NCBI RefSeq assembly: GCF_009932555.1
Contig: NZ_BLJO01000007.1
Span: 376,930 to 440,929, forward strand
Length of the DNA: 64,000 nucleotides
Direction: 5' to 3'
DNA from: Steroidobacter agaridevorans
GTDB lineage: Bacteria > Pseudomonadota > Gammaproteobacteria > Steroidobacterales > Steroidobacteraceae
A program made the position numbers and the translations under genes. Shown in pieces: positions 42,152-50,671 of this stretch. The notes below the pieces were generated by a model that worked only from the letters and a program-made list of their open reading frames with translations, was not told where the DNA came from and searched no databases. Position 1 is the stretch's first letter, and each line of letters opens with the position of its first letter.

Positions 42152-44638
42152 CTACCACAGATACTTGGCCTGGAAATTGATCTCGCTGCCCTCGATCGGA
42201 CGCGCCAGCAACACACCGCCAGTGCCCGCCGCCGTGCCGAAGATGCGTGAATTGGTTTCGGTGATGCCGAGCTCATCCGAAATGTTGGTGCCGCGCACGG
42301 CGAACTGCCAGTTCTCGCCGACGTTCGCGATCACGGCGAAGTCCCAGGTGTAGTACGAGCCCAGCTCCTGCAGTCCGGATTGATCCTGAGTGCGGTCGCC
42401 GATGTGGGTATAGGTCACCTGCGCATCGATGCCACCCCAGTCGAACGGGAAGTGATAGCTCGGCGTGAGCATATATCGCAGTTTGGGCTGACGTTGCAGC
42501 TGCTGGCCTTCGATGCGCGCGCAGCCATTGCCGGTCACGACGTTGGTGAACGGCACACAAGCGTCGTAGTCCGTGTATTCGCCATCGAGATAGTTCGCCA
42601 CGGCCTGGAACCTGAAATTCTCCCACAGCGTGAGCGCGCCGATGAAATTCAAGCCCTTCGACTCGGAGCCGTAATGCAGCTTCGCGCCGGTCGGTGCGCC
42701 CAAGCGGTCCGTTTGCTGATACTGCAGGCCGGTGAACTCGCGATAGTACGCGCTGATGTCGGCATAGACGATTTCGTTCTGGAATTTGAAACCGACTTCA
42801 TAGTTGCGCACGATCTGGATGGGCGGCGTGTTGCCGGTGGTGCTGCCGCGGATGCCGTTGTCGAAATCCGCGAAATGTCCGCCACGGTTCGCGCGCACAT
42901 ACGACGACATCGTATCGGTGAAGCTGTAATTCGCGCCCACCGTCCACGAGGTGAAGTCCTCGTCGTAATCCGTGATCGCGAGCGTGCCGTTGCACTGAGG
43001 CACGGCATTGTCATAGACCGTCAGCGGGTTGCCGTCGAGATTCCGATTGGTCAGATTGCAGACGCGGTTGGTGGCGTCCTGGTTCTCGTAGCGCACCGAC
43101 GCGTCCAGCAACCACTTGTCGATGCGCCAGGAATCGGACAGGTAGATCGCGTGATTGAACGCATGACCGCGTTGCGCGATGTTGAAACCGCCATAGTCCA
43201 GGAAGCCCTGCTCGTCGGTCAGTTGAAATGTCTGGCCGCCCGACACGTAACTCACCCTGATCGGCCGCGCATTCGGCTCATTCGTCATCAACATGCCAAG
43301 GCCGCCCTGGCCCCATTCGTCATCCATCTCGTAGTAGGCCAGGTACACGCCCAAGGTCAGCGTGTTGTCCTGGAAAATTTCCTTGCTGAGGCGGAAGTCG
43401 TTGTTGAGGTTCTGCAGTTCCTTGTGCACGAACCACCAGCCTTGATTGATGACATCCTGGGTGGGCGCAACCGCGCTGCCGTCGGAGAAGGTCGCGGTCG
43501 CCGACCCCGCCGGCAGCTGAAAGCCGTCGAGCGTGGTGGGCACGGTGTACAGCTTGTCGGCCAGCAGGGAAGGATTGCTGCGCGAGAACAGCGCATTCGT
43601 ATCCACGTCCCCGGCGTTGGCAAGGAACTTGTTGCTGATCGACCAGCCGTTGTCGAACTCGTGATCGTAGTTCGCGCCCACGAACCACATGTCCGCGCCG
43701 CGGCCATCCGCAAGATCGGCCGTCGTACCGCCGTTCGGATAGCCAGGCAGGCGCACGTGCCGGATCGCTTCACTGTAATAAGTGCCCGTGAGCGCATCGA
43801 AGCCCGGGTACTCGTGGAAGTTGTCGGTGCCGGTCTGGATCAACGGAATCGGCGTGATGAATTGATTCTTGTCGTTCAGATAGCGTGCAAACAGAATCAG
43901 CTCGCCTTTGTCGAACTCGCGCTTCAAGGTCGCGGTGAGTTGTCCGCCTTCGTCGGCGGTGAATTCCGGATCGCGCACGCCATCCGAGGTTCGATAGAAA
44001 CCGCCGAAGCTGCCGTACCACCCTTCGCCGACTTTGAAACCCGTGAAGCCATCGACACGCCAGAGATTCTCATCGCCATAGGTGAGCCCGAGGCTGCCGG
44101 AGGGCTCGTCGGTGCCAGTCTTCAACAGGAAGTTCGCGGTTGCGCCCATCTGGCCGCCGGCGAACACCACCGAAGGTCCGCCTTGCAGGATTTCCACGGC
44201 GCGTACCGTGTCGTCGAGACGGACGATACTGGTCGTTTCGAAGAACGACAGCGTCGGCATGCCATATAACGGCGAGCCCATCAGCAAGGTCGTGAAAAAC
44301 GGCGCGTCGCCGCCGCTCGGAAAACCTGCGATCGCGATGTTCGCGCCGGTCTGGCCGCCGGAGCTTTCCGGCCACATGCCCGGTGAGATCTTCAACAGGT
44401 CCGCCGTGCTTTTTGGATTCGACTGGCGGATCTGATCCTCATTCGCGGTGACAATGTTGTAACTGGCTTCGAGTTTCTTCACGCCACCGAGCGCGCTACC
44501 TGTAACAACTACAGTCTCGAGACCGGAGGGCGGCGTTTCAGGCTCCGCGGGGGCCTGTTGTGCTTGAACCAGAACGGGCGTGAACGCCGTCACCACGGTG
44601 ATCCAACCGGCCCGTTGACGGTAGCAACTCATGCTCAT
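42152..44638 (-). CDS. TonB-dependent receptor
   Basis: An 828-aa outer-membrane receptor. Signal peptide ending VLVQAQQA, TonB box LETVVVTGSA (about residues 40-49), plug domain with TADLLKISPGMWPESSGG and VRAVEILQGGPSVVFAGGQMGAT, then a 22-strand barrel ending in aromatic KYLW. No STN domain. Compared with common receptors the plug has a long loop rich in Met/Leu/Phe (FFTTLLMGSPLYGMPTLSFF), as seen in some cyanophycin/oligopeptide or nucleoside-type receptors, but I cannot name the ligand. A CCAAC-N7-GTTGG repeat (44717-44733) lies about 80 bp upstream. It is downstream of, but separated by 124 bp from, a histidine kinase gene. Confidence 0.9.
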   Translation of the reverse strand: MSMSCYRQRAGWITVVTAFTPVLVQAQQAPAEPETPPSGLETVVVTGSALGGVKKLEASYNIVTANEDQIRQSNPKSTADLLKISPGMWPESSGGQTGANIAIAGFPSGGDAPFFTTLLMGSPLYGMPTLSFFETTSIVRLDDTVRAVEILQGGPSVVFAGGQMGATANFLLKTGTDEPSGSLGLTYGDENLWRVDGFTGFKVGEGWYGSFGGFYRTSDGVRDPEFTADEGGQLTATLKREFDKGELILFARYLNDKNQFITPIPLIQTGTDNFHEYPGFDALTGTYYSEAIRHVRLPGYPNGGTTADLADGRGADMWFVGANYDHEFDNGWSISNKFLANAGDVDTNALFSRSNPSLLADKLYTVPTTLDGFQLPAGSATATFSDGSAVAPTQDVINQGWWFVHKELQNLNNDFRLSKEIFQDNTLTLGVYLAYYEMDDEWGQGGLGMLMTNEPNARPIRVSYVSGGQTFQLTDEQGFLDYGGFNIAQRGHAFNHAIYLSDSWRIDKWLLDASVRYENQDATNRVCNLTNRNLDGNPLTVYDNAVPQCNGTLAITDYDEDFTSWTVGANYSFTDTMSSYVRANRGGHFADFDNGIRGSTTGNTPPIQIVRNYEVGFKFQNEIVYADISAYYREFTGLQYQQTDRLGAPTGAKLHYGSESKGLNFIGALTLWENFRFQAVANYLDGEYTDYDACVPFTNVVTGNGCARIEGQQLQRQPKLRYMLTPSYHFPFDWGGIDAQVTYTHIGDRTQDQSGLQELGSYYTWDFAVIANVGENWQFAVRGTNISDELGITETNSRIFGTAAGTGGVLLARPIEGSEINFQAKYLW

Positions 44639-44762
44639 GATTCCCCCCTTCGATGCGCGTATGTAGCGGCGGCGATACGTGTAAACGAGTGATTGACAAT
44701 GTGGTTTTGTCTATCACCAACAAAAGTCGTTGGAAATAGCGTTGTCAACGCACTACGAATGA

Positions 44763-47069
44763 CTACGCGCCAGAGGCAGTCGCGGTTTCCGTGGCGTCGG
44801 CCAGTTTCAAACTCACCGAGAACGTAGCGCCGGCGCCGGGCGTGGCTTCCGCCCACACTTCTCCTTCCATTCGTTGCACGGCCTTGCGGACCAGCGCCAG
44901 ACCGATGCCGGTGCCTTCATAGCCGGAGGCATGCAGCCGATTGAAGATCTCGAAGATCTTGTCGCGATAGGCGACGTCGAAGCCGATGCCGTTGTCGCGC
45001 ACCTTCAGCAGATAACGGCCGTACTCGACGCTCGATTCGATGCCGATGCGCGGCTGCCCGGTCTGGCGGGAAAACTTCAGCGCGTTCTCGATCAGATTGC
45101 TGAGCGCGATCCGCAGTCCTTCGCTATCCGCCAGGACCGGCCTGGGGTCGAGCTCGATATGAATTTGCGCGCCGGCCTCTCTGATTTCCTCCTTCATCGA
45201 GTCGAGCAGCGCTCGGACGAAAGACTGACAATCGATGGGCTGCAAGCGCTGCTCGCGATGCTCGAGTCGCGAGTAGTCGAGCAGATCGTCGATCAATGCG
45301 GACATGCGCATCGAGCCCTGACGGGCGCGCTCGATGTAACTTCGCTCGGTATCGCTCAACGTGGTCGACGCGCTCTCTGCCAGCAGCGCACAGAATCCGT
45401 TGATCGCCCGCAGCGGCGCTTTCAAGTCGTGCGCTACTGCGTGAGCGAAATTGCGCGACTCACGATATGCATCGGACAGCTCGCGGGTGCGCTGGGCTAC
45501 GCGAGATTCGAGCTTATCGGCAAGCTCGCGGTAGCGGCGCTCGCTGTCGCGCAACGATTGCTCCAGCTCCTTGAAGGGAGTGATATCGACCAGCGAGCCC
45601 ATGATGCGCACCGGCCGTCCTTGCGCATCCAACAACGCCGAGCCCTTCGACAGCACCCAGCGATACGAGCCGTCGCGATGGCGCAAGCGATGTTCCATGA
45701 CCAGCTCGCTTTCCGGATGGCGCATGAATTCGTCAATGATGGCCCTGACGCGGGCAGCGTCGGCCGGGTGCACCCGGTTGCTCCACGAGTCGAAGGTATT
45801 CGGCAGCTCCTCGTCGGCATAGCCGAGCTGCCGCTTCCATTGAGGCGAGTAGCGCACTACGTTCGAAGACGTCTCCCACTCCCAAAGCCCGACGCTGCCG
45901 GCGAGCGCCGTCACGTCGATCACACGCTCGAGCTCACTGCGTTGACTGTCGACGGCCTGCAGCCGCTCATGGGCGCGCGTCAACGCGTTCGCCGAGTTGT
46001 CGAGAGCGGCTCGCAGTTGCTGTCCTCGCCAATACAGCCAGCCCTCGCGCGAGGCCAGGACGATCGCAAAGCCAATGAGCACGATCGTGCGCCAATAGAC
46101 CGAGCGTGCCGTTGTTTCTGCCGAAAACCAGGTAGCGGAAATGGCCACACAAAACAGCAGGAACGACGGCACCAGCGCTTCCACCCAGCCCTGGCTCTGC
46201 CGGACGGGCAGCGACTCGACGCGGCCGTGCGCCTGGGCCGTCACTTGCGCCTCCGCGCCCCACTGATGAAGCGCGAATGCGAGCATCCAGCCGACATTGA
46301 AAAGGCTGGTCGTGGCGTAGCTGTCGCCGATGAGCTCGCGGGTGTACAACATTCCCGTGATCGTCTGCACGCCGAGCGACAGCGTTACCAGCCCGTAGGC
46401 CAGCAATCGATCGCCCCATCGATACGACCACAGAAAATACACGGCCACGATGAAGGCGATGGCGATCGTGCCGTTTTCGACGGCGACGATCACCACGCTC
46501 TGCAGGGAGCGCGGCATCTCCTCGAGCGGCCGCGCCAGCGTGGTGACCAGAACCGATGCGAGGCTGCACAGAATCAGGCCGAGATTCGCCACGCGCAGCC
46601 AGGTCATCCGCCGCTCCTCCTGCGTAGCCCGCAGGACGAACAGCCCGACCAGCATCATCGGGCCGAACAACAGATAGCCGACATCGGCGTAACTTGGAAA
46701 GGGCGCCGGAACGCCGAGATAGATCTCGAAAAAATCCCAGATGAGCTGGCCGATCGCCCAGGTCCCGCAGGCGAACGCGAAAATCAGCCATGCGACCCGA
46801 TCGCGCCCGTGCAGAGCCAGCGCTGCTCGGAAACTGCTGATCGTCGCCAGCAGGGAGGCGAGCGTCCAGGCGACGTCGTTAACAATTGTTGTTGTTTTGT
46901 AGTCGAGCCAGCCGCTCGAGATCAGAACTGCGTGCAATGTCAGGGCAACAGCCCAGATTTTCACGAGCGGCCTGACACCCTTGGAGCTGCTGTCGTGTTC
47001 TATCGGGCCCGACGCGGCGGCCACGTCGGCAAACTTGCCCTCACCCGCTACCATCGAAAATAACTTCAA
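44763..47069 (-). CDS. Membrane-bound PAS-domain histidine kinase (orphan)
   Basis: A 768-aa sensor kinase. About nine hydrophobic segments in residues 35-350 form an N-terminal membrane sensor; a coiled linker leads to a PAS/PAC domain (about 395-505, LYGYADEEL-like LGYADEELPNTFDSW, and DGSYRWVLSKGSALLDAQGRP). The HisKA histidine is H547 in AHAVAHDLKAPLRAING, and the ATPase domain shows IENALKFSR, RDNGIGFD and GTGIGLALVRK. This is the class of cyanobacterial-phytochrome-like/light- or redox-responsive kinases with FAHAVAHDLK. No response regulator gene is adjacent, so its partner is elsewhere. Confidence 0.9.
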   Translation of the reverse strand: MKLFSMVAGEGKFADVAAASGPIEHDSSSKGVRPLVKIWAVALTLHAVLISSGWLDYKTTTIVNDVAWTLASLLATISSFRAALALHGRDRVAWLIFAFACGTWAIGQLIWDFFEIYLGVPAPFPSYADVGYLLFGPMMLVGLFVLRATQEERRMTWLRVANLGLILCSLASVLVTTLARPLEEMPRSLQSVVIVAVENGTIAIAFIVAVYFLWSYRWGDRLLAYGLVTLSLGVQTITGMLYTRELIGDSYATTSLFNVGWMLAFALHQWGAEAQVTAQAHGRVESLPVRQSQGWVEALVPSFLLFCVAISATWFSAETTARSVYWRTIVLIGFAIVLASREGWLYWRGQQLRAALDNSANALTRAHERLQAVDSQRSELERVIDVTALAGSVGLWEWETSSNVVRYSPQWKRQLGYADEELPNTFDSWSNRVHPADAARVRAIIDEFMRHPESELVMEHRLRHRDGSYRWVLSKGSALLDAQGRPVRIMGSLVDITPFKELEQSLRDSERRYRELADKLESRVAQRTRELSDAYRESRNFAHAVAHDLKAPLRAINGFCALLAESASTTLSDTERSYIERARQGSMRMSALIDDLLDYSRLEHREQRLQPIDCQSFVRALLDSMKEEIREAGAQIHIELDPRPVLADSEGLRIALSNLIENALKFSRQTGQPRIGIESSVEYGRYLLKVRDNGIGFDVAYRDKIFEIFNRLHASGYEGTGIGLALVRKAVQRMEGEVWAEATPGAGATFSVSLKLADATETATASGA

Positions 47070-47153
47070 CGAATGGCTTCAAGAGTAACCGTCACGCCCG
47101 CTTCGGGTTCCCTGGCCCGCTCTCGATATGCACCGTGCTGCGAAGCAGCGTGA

Positions 47154-47169
47154 CGGGCGAAGTCGCCCG
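47154..47169. terminator. Short GC hairpin between kinase and GlcG-like genes
   Basis: CGGGCGA-AG-TCGCCCG, a 7-bp stem downstream of the GlcG-like stop codon. A wider pair CCGTCACGC...GCGTGACGG brackets the gap. Probably a terminator for the minus-strand gene at 47183-47977. Confidence 0.4.
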
Positions 47170-47182
47170 CCACGCGCCGCTC

Positions 47183-47977
47183 TTACTGAGCTTCTTCAGG
47201 CTCCTGGATCGGCGGCAGGTTCGCGCTGATGTCCGACACCTTGTCCTCACCGGCGATGGCGCAGATCGGGTGCGAGAAATCGTTCGCGAGGCTGGGATCC
47301 GTCACCTCGCCGATGTAGTTGATGTTGTCGTCGCCCTGCGCACTGACGCCGCCCGGCACGAAATCCAGATTCAATGCGTGCCGCGTTCGCCACGCGATGT
47401 TGTGATCGGCGCACGAAGTGTCGCCGCTCACGCCGATCGCACCGATCAGCTGCTGATTTTCGTCGTAGAGCGCGAGGCCGCCGCCGAACACATTCACGCC
47501 GCCGATGCGTGAGCCGACCATCGGATCGTTCGACTGACCGAAGCGAGACGCGTTGCCTTGATAGGCGACCTGCGTATCGACGGGATTGCTGTGCTGTAGG
47601 CCATACAGCGAACCGCCGGGCTGCACCGCTGCATACAGATTCGCAGTGGACAGCGCCAGTGTCGGCAGGCTGAAGGCGTTCGCTGTGTTTGCTTTCTGCG
47701 CGGAGATGACTCTGCTGCCGGGCCACTGCGCGCCGCGATCGTCGCCGGTGAACGCGACCGCGCACACGATGCCATCCCGGTTGACGACCGAGCCCCACAT
47801 GTCGAGGTTGAAACCGCCATTGGCTTGCTCGCGCGCCGCCGTTAATGCCGTTTTCAACTGGGAATACGATGGCAACGCCGCACAGCTGCTGCCCTGTCCT
47901 TCGCCCTGTGCGGCCGCCGTCGCCGAAACCACCGTCAACGCGGTTATGCACGACGTCCGTAGAAGAATCGTGTTCAT
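47183..47977 (-). CDS. Exported GlcG/HbpS-like heme-binding domain protein
   Basis: A 264-aa protein with a signal peptide (ALTVVSATAAAQG) and one GlcG domain (PF03928-type): LDMWGSVVNRDGIVCAVAF, AQKANTANAFSLPTLALSTANLYAAVQPGGSLYGLQ, GGVNVFGGGLALYDENQQLIGAIGVSGDTSCADHNIAWRTRHALN segments. Such proteins bind heme or cobalamin, and some degrade heme. An extra acidic C-terminal tail (NLPPIQEPEEAQ) is present, and two cysteines could form a disulfide in the periplasm. The ATG at 47977 is clear. Ligand not determined. Confidence 0.82.
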   Translation of the reverse strand: MNTILLRTSCITALTVVSATAAAQGEGQGSSCAALPSYSQLKTALTAAREQANGGFNLDMWGSVVNRDGIVCAVAFTGDDRGAQWPGSRVISAQKANTANAFSLPTLALSTANLYAAVQPGGSLYGLQHSNPVDTQVAYQGNASRFGQSNDPMVGSRIGGVNVFGGGLALYDENQQLIGAIGVSGDTSCADHNIAWRTRHALNLDFVPGGVSAQGDDNINYIGEVTDPSLANDFSHPICAIAGEDKVSDISANLPPIQEPEEAQ

Positions 47978-48234
47978 GAGCAGGCTCCTGTTGTTTGCTG
48001 CGGAGTGATTGACGATCGATCACGCAGAAAGGACGTGAGCGGCGTTGCTGCTACACTCCGGGTAATCCTGCTGACAAACTCCAAAGGTGCGCCCTGCACA
48101 AGAACTGAGCGGGCCGAAGACATCACGCTCGGCGATGACCAGCGCGTCTTATACGCCTGGCGCTCGCAACAAAACAAACGGCAGTCGACTCACAGCGCCG
48201 CTTGTTTTCCAAGTAAACCGGGAAGATGTTGAGC

Positions 48235-48954
48235 CTAGTCCGGCCGTCTTCGCAGCGGCACGAAACGCACCGGCGCCACGACGGTCGAGGTGACTTTGCC
48301 GGCCGCATTCTTTTCCAACACGCGCAGCTGTTGTGTGGCGGCGATCGGTCCGACCGGCACGACCATGCGGCCGCCGGGCTTGAGTTGTTCGATCAGCGGC
48401 TGCGGTATGTGATCGGGTGCCGCCGTGATGATGATGACGTCGAACGGCGCGTACTCCGGCCAACCCGCATAGCCGTCGCCGGCTCGAACAGTCACGTTGT
48501 TGTAGCCGAGCTTCTGCAGAACTTCGCTGGCCCGTTGCGCGAGCGTGCTTTCGATCTCGATGGAATAAACGTGCTCGACGATCTCCGCGAGCACCGCCGC
48601 TTGATAGCCCGATCCCGTGCCGACTTCGAGCACGCGATGATTCCCGGCAGGCCGCGCCAGTTCGGTCATCAACGCCACGATGTAGGGCTGAGAGATCGTC
48701 TGGCCTTCGCCGATGGGCAGCGGCGTGTCGTGATAGGCCGAGCGCTTCTCGCTGTCCGGCACGAACTCATGCCGGGGTACTTTGCGCATCGCTGCGAGCA
48801 CACGCTCATCGCTAACACCGCGTTCCGCGATTTGCCGACTCACCATCCGGGCCCGGGCGGACGCATAGTCGTCCGAACCCGCGCCAGCGGCGCCAGCCTC
48901 GGGAGCACAGAGCAAAGAGAACATGATGGCTCGAGAGAGCAGGCCACGGGGCAT
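48235..48954 (-). CDS. pcm: Protein-L-isoaspartate O-methyltransferase with signal peptide
   Basis: A 239-aa SAM methyltransferase that repairs L-isoaspartyl residues. PCMT features: MVSRQIAERGVSDERVLAAMRKVPRHEFVP, PIGEGQTISQPYIVALM, and SAM motif I VLEVGTGSGYQAAVLAEI. Unlike the usual cytoplasmic enzyme, a hydrophobic leader with signal-peptidase-like AGAAGAGS precedes the domain, so it may be exported. The ATG at 48954 was selected since it opens the leader. It lies 70 bp from the FAD lipoprotein stop, on the same strand. Confidence 0.87.
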   Translation of the reverse strand: MPRGLLSRAIMFSLLCAPEAGAAGAGSDDYASARARMVSRQIAERGVSDERVLAAMRKVPRHEFVPDSEKRSAYHDTPLPIGEGQTISQPYIVALMTELARPAGNHRVLEVGTGSGYQAAVLAEIVEHVYSIEIESTLAQRASEVLQKLGYNNVTVRAGDGYAGWPEYAPFDVIIITAAPDHIPQPLIEQLKPGGRMVVPVGPIAATQQLRVLEKNAAGKVTSTVVAPVRFVPLRRRPD

Positions 48955-49024
48955 GTGCGTGCACCTCCAGAGCCGATCATATCGACCTCGGCGGCCAGCA
49001 GACACCCGCCAAATTCGGACAACG

Positions 49025-50671
49025 CTAGCGTGACGGCGCTGGCACGTATTTGCCGCCGACCGGATCGATCAGCTGGCCTCGATCGCGCAGGCGCGCCGCC
49101 AGCTTTTCATAGGAGACATCCTGCACGCGGACGCCCTGCTCGATCGCCAGCACTGCCGCCTCGCCCACGGATTGACCCAGGATCATGAAGACCGGCTCCA
49201 TGCGGATCGAGCCATAGGCAATGTGAGAAGCGGACACGGCGACCGGCACGAACAGATTGGTCGACTCGGCCGCTCGCGGCACGATCGCGTCGTAGCTGAT
49301 CTCGTAGGTGCGATCGAGATGGATCTGCACATCGCCTTCGTTGCGGGCGAAGCCGTCCGCGTTCACGTAGCGCTGCACGTTGTGCGAATCCATCGTGTAC
49401 GAGCCGAGCCCGACGGAACGCGGCGTCGGCAGTTGACCCTCGAGATGCCGCTCGGTCATGACGAAGTCGGACACCATGCGTCGTGCTTCCCGCACATACA
49501 TTTCACGCGGCCAATGACCGTTGTCGACGAACTCGTCGGCGCACAGTCCCCACTCCGACATCGACTGGCGCACATCGGTGGGCACGCGTGGATCGTTCTG
49601 CATGAACCAGATCAAGCCGGACTGATAGTTCTTGTGCGCCTCGAAGATCTGGCGGCGTCGTTCGTAGCCGGCCGTCGGATAATCGTAATTGCCACCGATG
49701 AAATCGGTCGAGATCGCGCCGTAGTTGTTTACGTCGGTCTTGTTGTTCGGGATGGGATCGAACTTGCGGAACTTGTGTCGCCAGCCGGCATCGAGATAGC
49801 GCCCCAGCAGTTCATACGTCCAGGGATCGTAGTCCGCCGGCTTCGGCACGGGCGCGCGGTTCGCCGGATCCTTCGTCATGCACAGCCGGAAGTTATACGC
49901 CTGAATGCGTTTGTCGCCTGCGCCCTGCTCACCCGGCGGACCCGGCTCGACCAGAGGCACGAGGCCACTGGAGCGATCGCCAGGCTTCACGTACGGATCG
50001 ATGTCGATCTCGAAGTTGTGTTGCTCGGCGTTGGCGGTCTGCACGCCGTTGTAATCCTCGCCATACATGGCGTTGCCTTCGCGGCCGGTCGTGAAGCTCA
50101 CGCCAGCCATCGCCATCAAATCGCCCTCGTAGGTGGCATCGACGAACACGCGGCCGGTGTAGCGCGCGCCGTCGAGCATTTGGATAGAGACGATCTGCTG
50201 GTCGCGCTTTTCAACAGCAGAGGAATCGAGACGCAGCTTTGCGTTGAACACGGGCTCGATGCCCGCGTCCTTCAGCCATCGCAAATAGATCGTCTCGGCG
50301 ACGTGCGGCTCGAACACCCACATCGCATCTTCCTCGCCTTCGGTTTTGGATTGCGAGGTTGCGATACCTTTGAAGCCCACGGCTTGGTAGTGCGTTTTGA
50401 CGTCTTGATAGAAACGTCGCGCCATGCCGCCAATCGCAGCGTGATTTCCCGTGTCGGCCCACCCGAGCCCGTTGGTCGTCATCCCGCCGACGTGCCGCTC
50501 GGGGCACAGCAAGACAACACTGCGATCACGCGACTTGGCGGTGATTGCGGCAGTGAGGCCGGCGGGTGTGCAGCCGTAGATGACGAGGTCGGCGACTTTC
50601 GCATCGCCTTGCCGTGCCGAACCCGTGCAACCTGCAACGAGGCCGAGTGCCAATACAGCGAGCGTGCGCAT
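49025..50671 (-). CDS. FAD-dependent oxidoreductase lipoprotein
   Basis: A 548-aa flavoprotein of the FAD_oxidored (PF12831-type) family. Lipobox LVAGC (Cys at residue 15) predicts a lipoprotein in the periplasmic leaflet or outer membrane. The FAD site begins at DLVIYGCTPAGLTAAITAK (about 30-48), with the CPERHVGGMTTNGLGW segment and VFVDATYEGDLMAMAGV, typical of the family. The ATG overlaps the stop of the TonB receptor gene in a TGATG, so expression is coupled with the receptor. Members often accompany polysaccharide and sulfated-glycan loci; the substrate is unknown. Confidence 0.87.
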   Translation of the reverse strand: MRTLAVLALGLVAGCTGSARQGDAKVADLVIYGCTPAGLTAAITAKSRDRSVVLLCPERHVGGMTTNGLGWADTGNHAAIGGMARRFYQDVKTHYQAVGFKGIATSQSKTEGEEDAMWVFEPHVAETIYLRWLKDAGIEPVFNAKLRLDSSAVEKRDQQIVSIQMLDGARYTGRVFVDATYEGDLMAMAGVSFTTGREGNAMYGEDYNGVQTANAEQHNFEIDIDPYVKPGDRSSGLVPLVEPGPPGEQGAGDKRIQAYNFRLCMTKDPANRAPVPKPADYDPWTYELLGRYLDAGWRHKFRKFDPIPNNKTDVNNYGAISTDFIGGNYDYPTAGYERRRQIFEAHKNYQSGLIWFMQNDPRVPTDVRQSMSEWGLCADEFVDNGHWPREMYVREARRMVSDFVMTERHLEGQLPTPRSVGLGSYTMDSHNVQRYVNADGFARNEGDVQIHLDRTYEISYDAIVPRAAESTNLFVPVAVSASHIAYGSIRMEPVFMILGQSVGEAAVLAIEQGVRVQDVSYEKLAARLRDRGQLIDPVGGKYVPAPSR

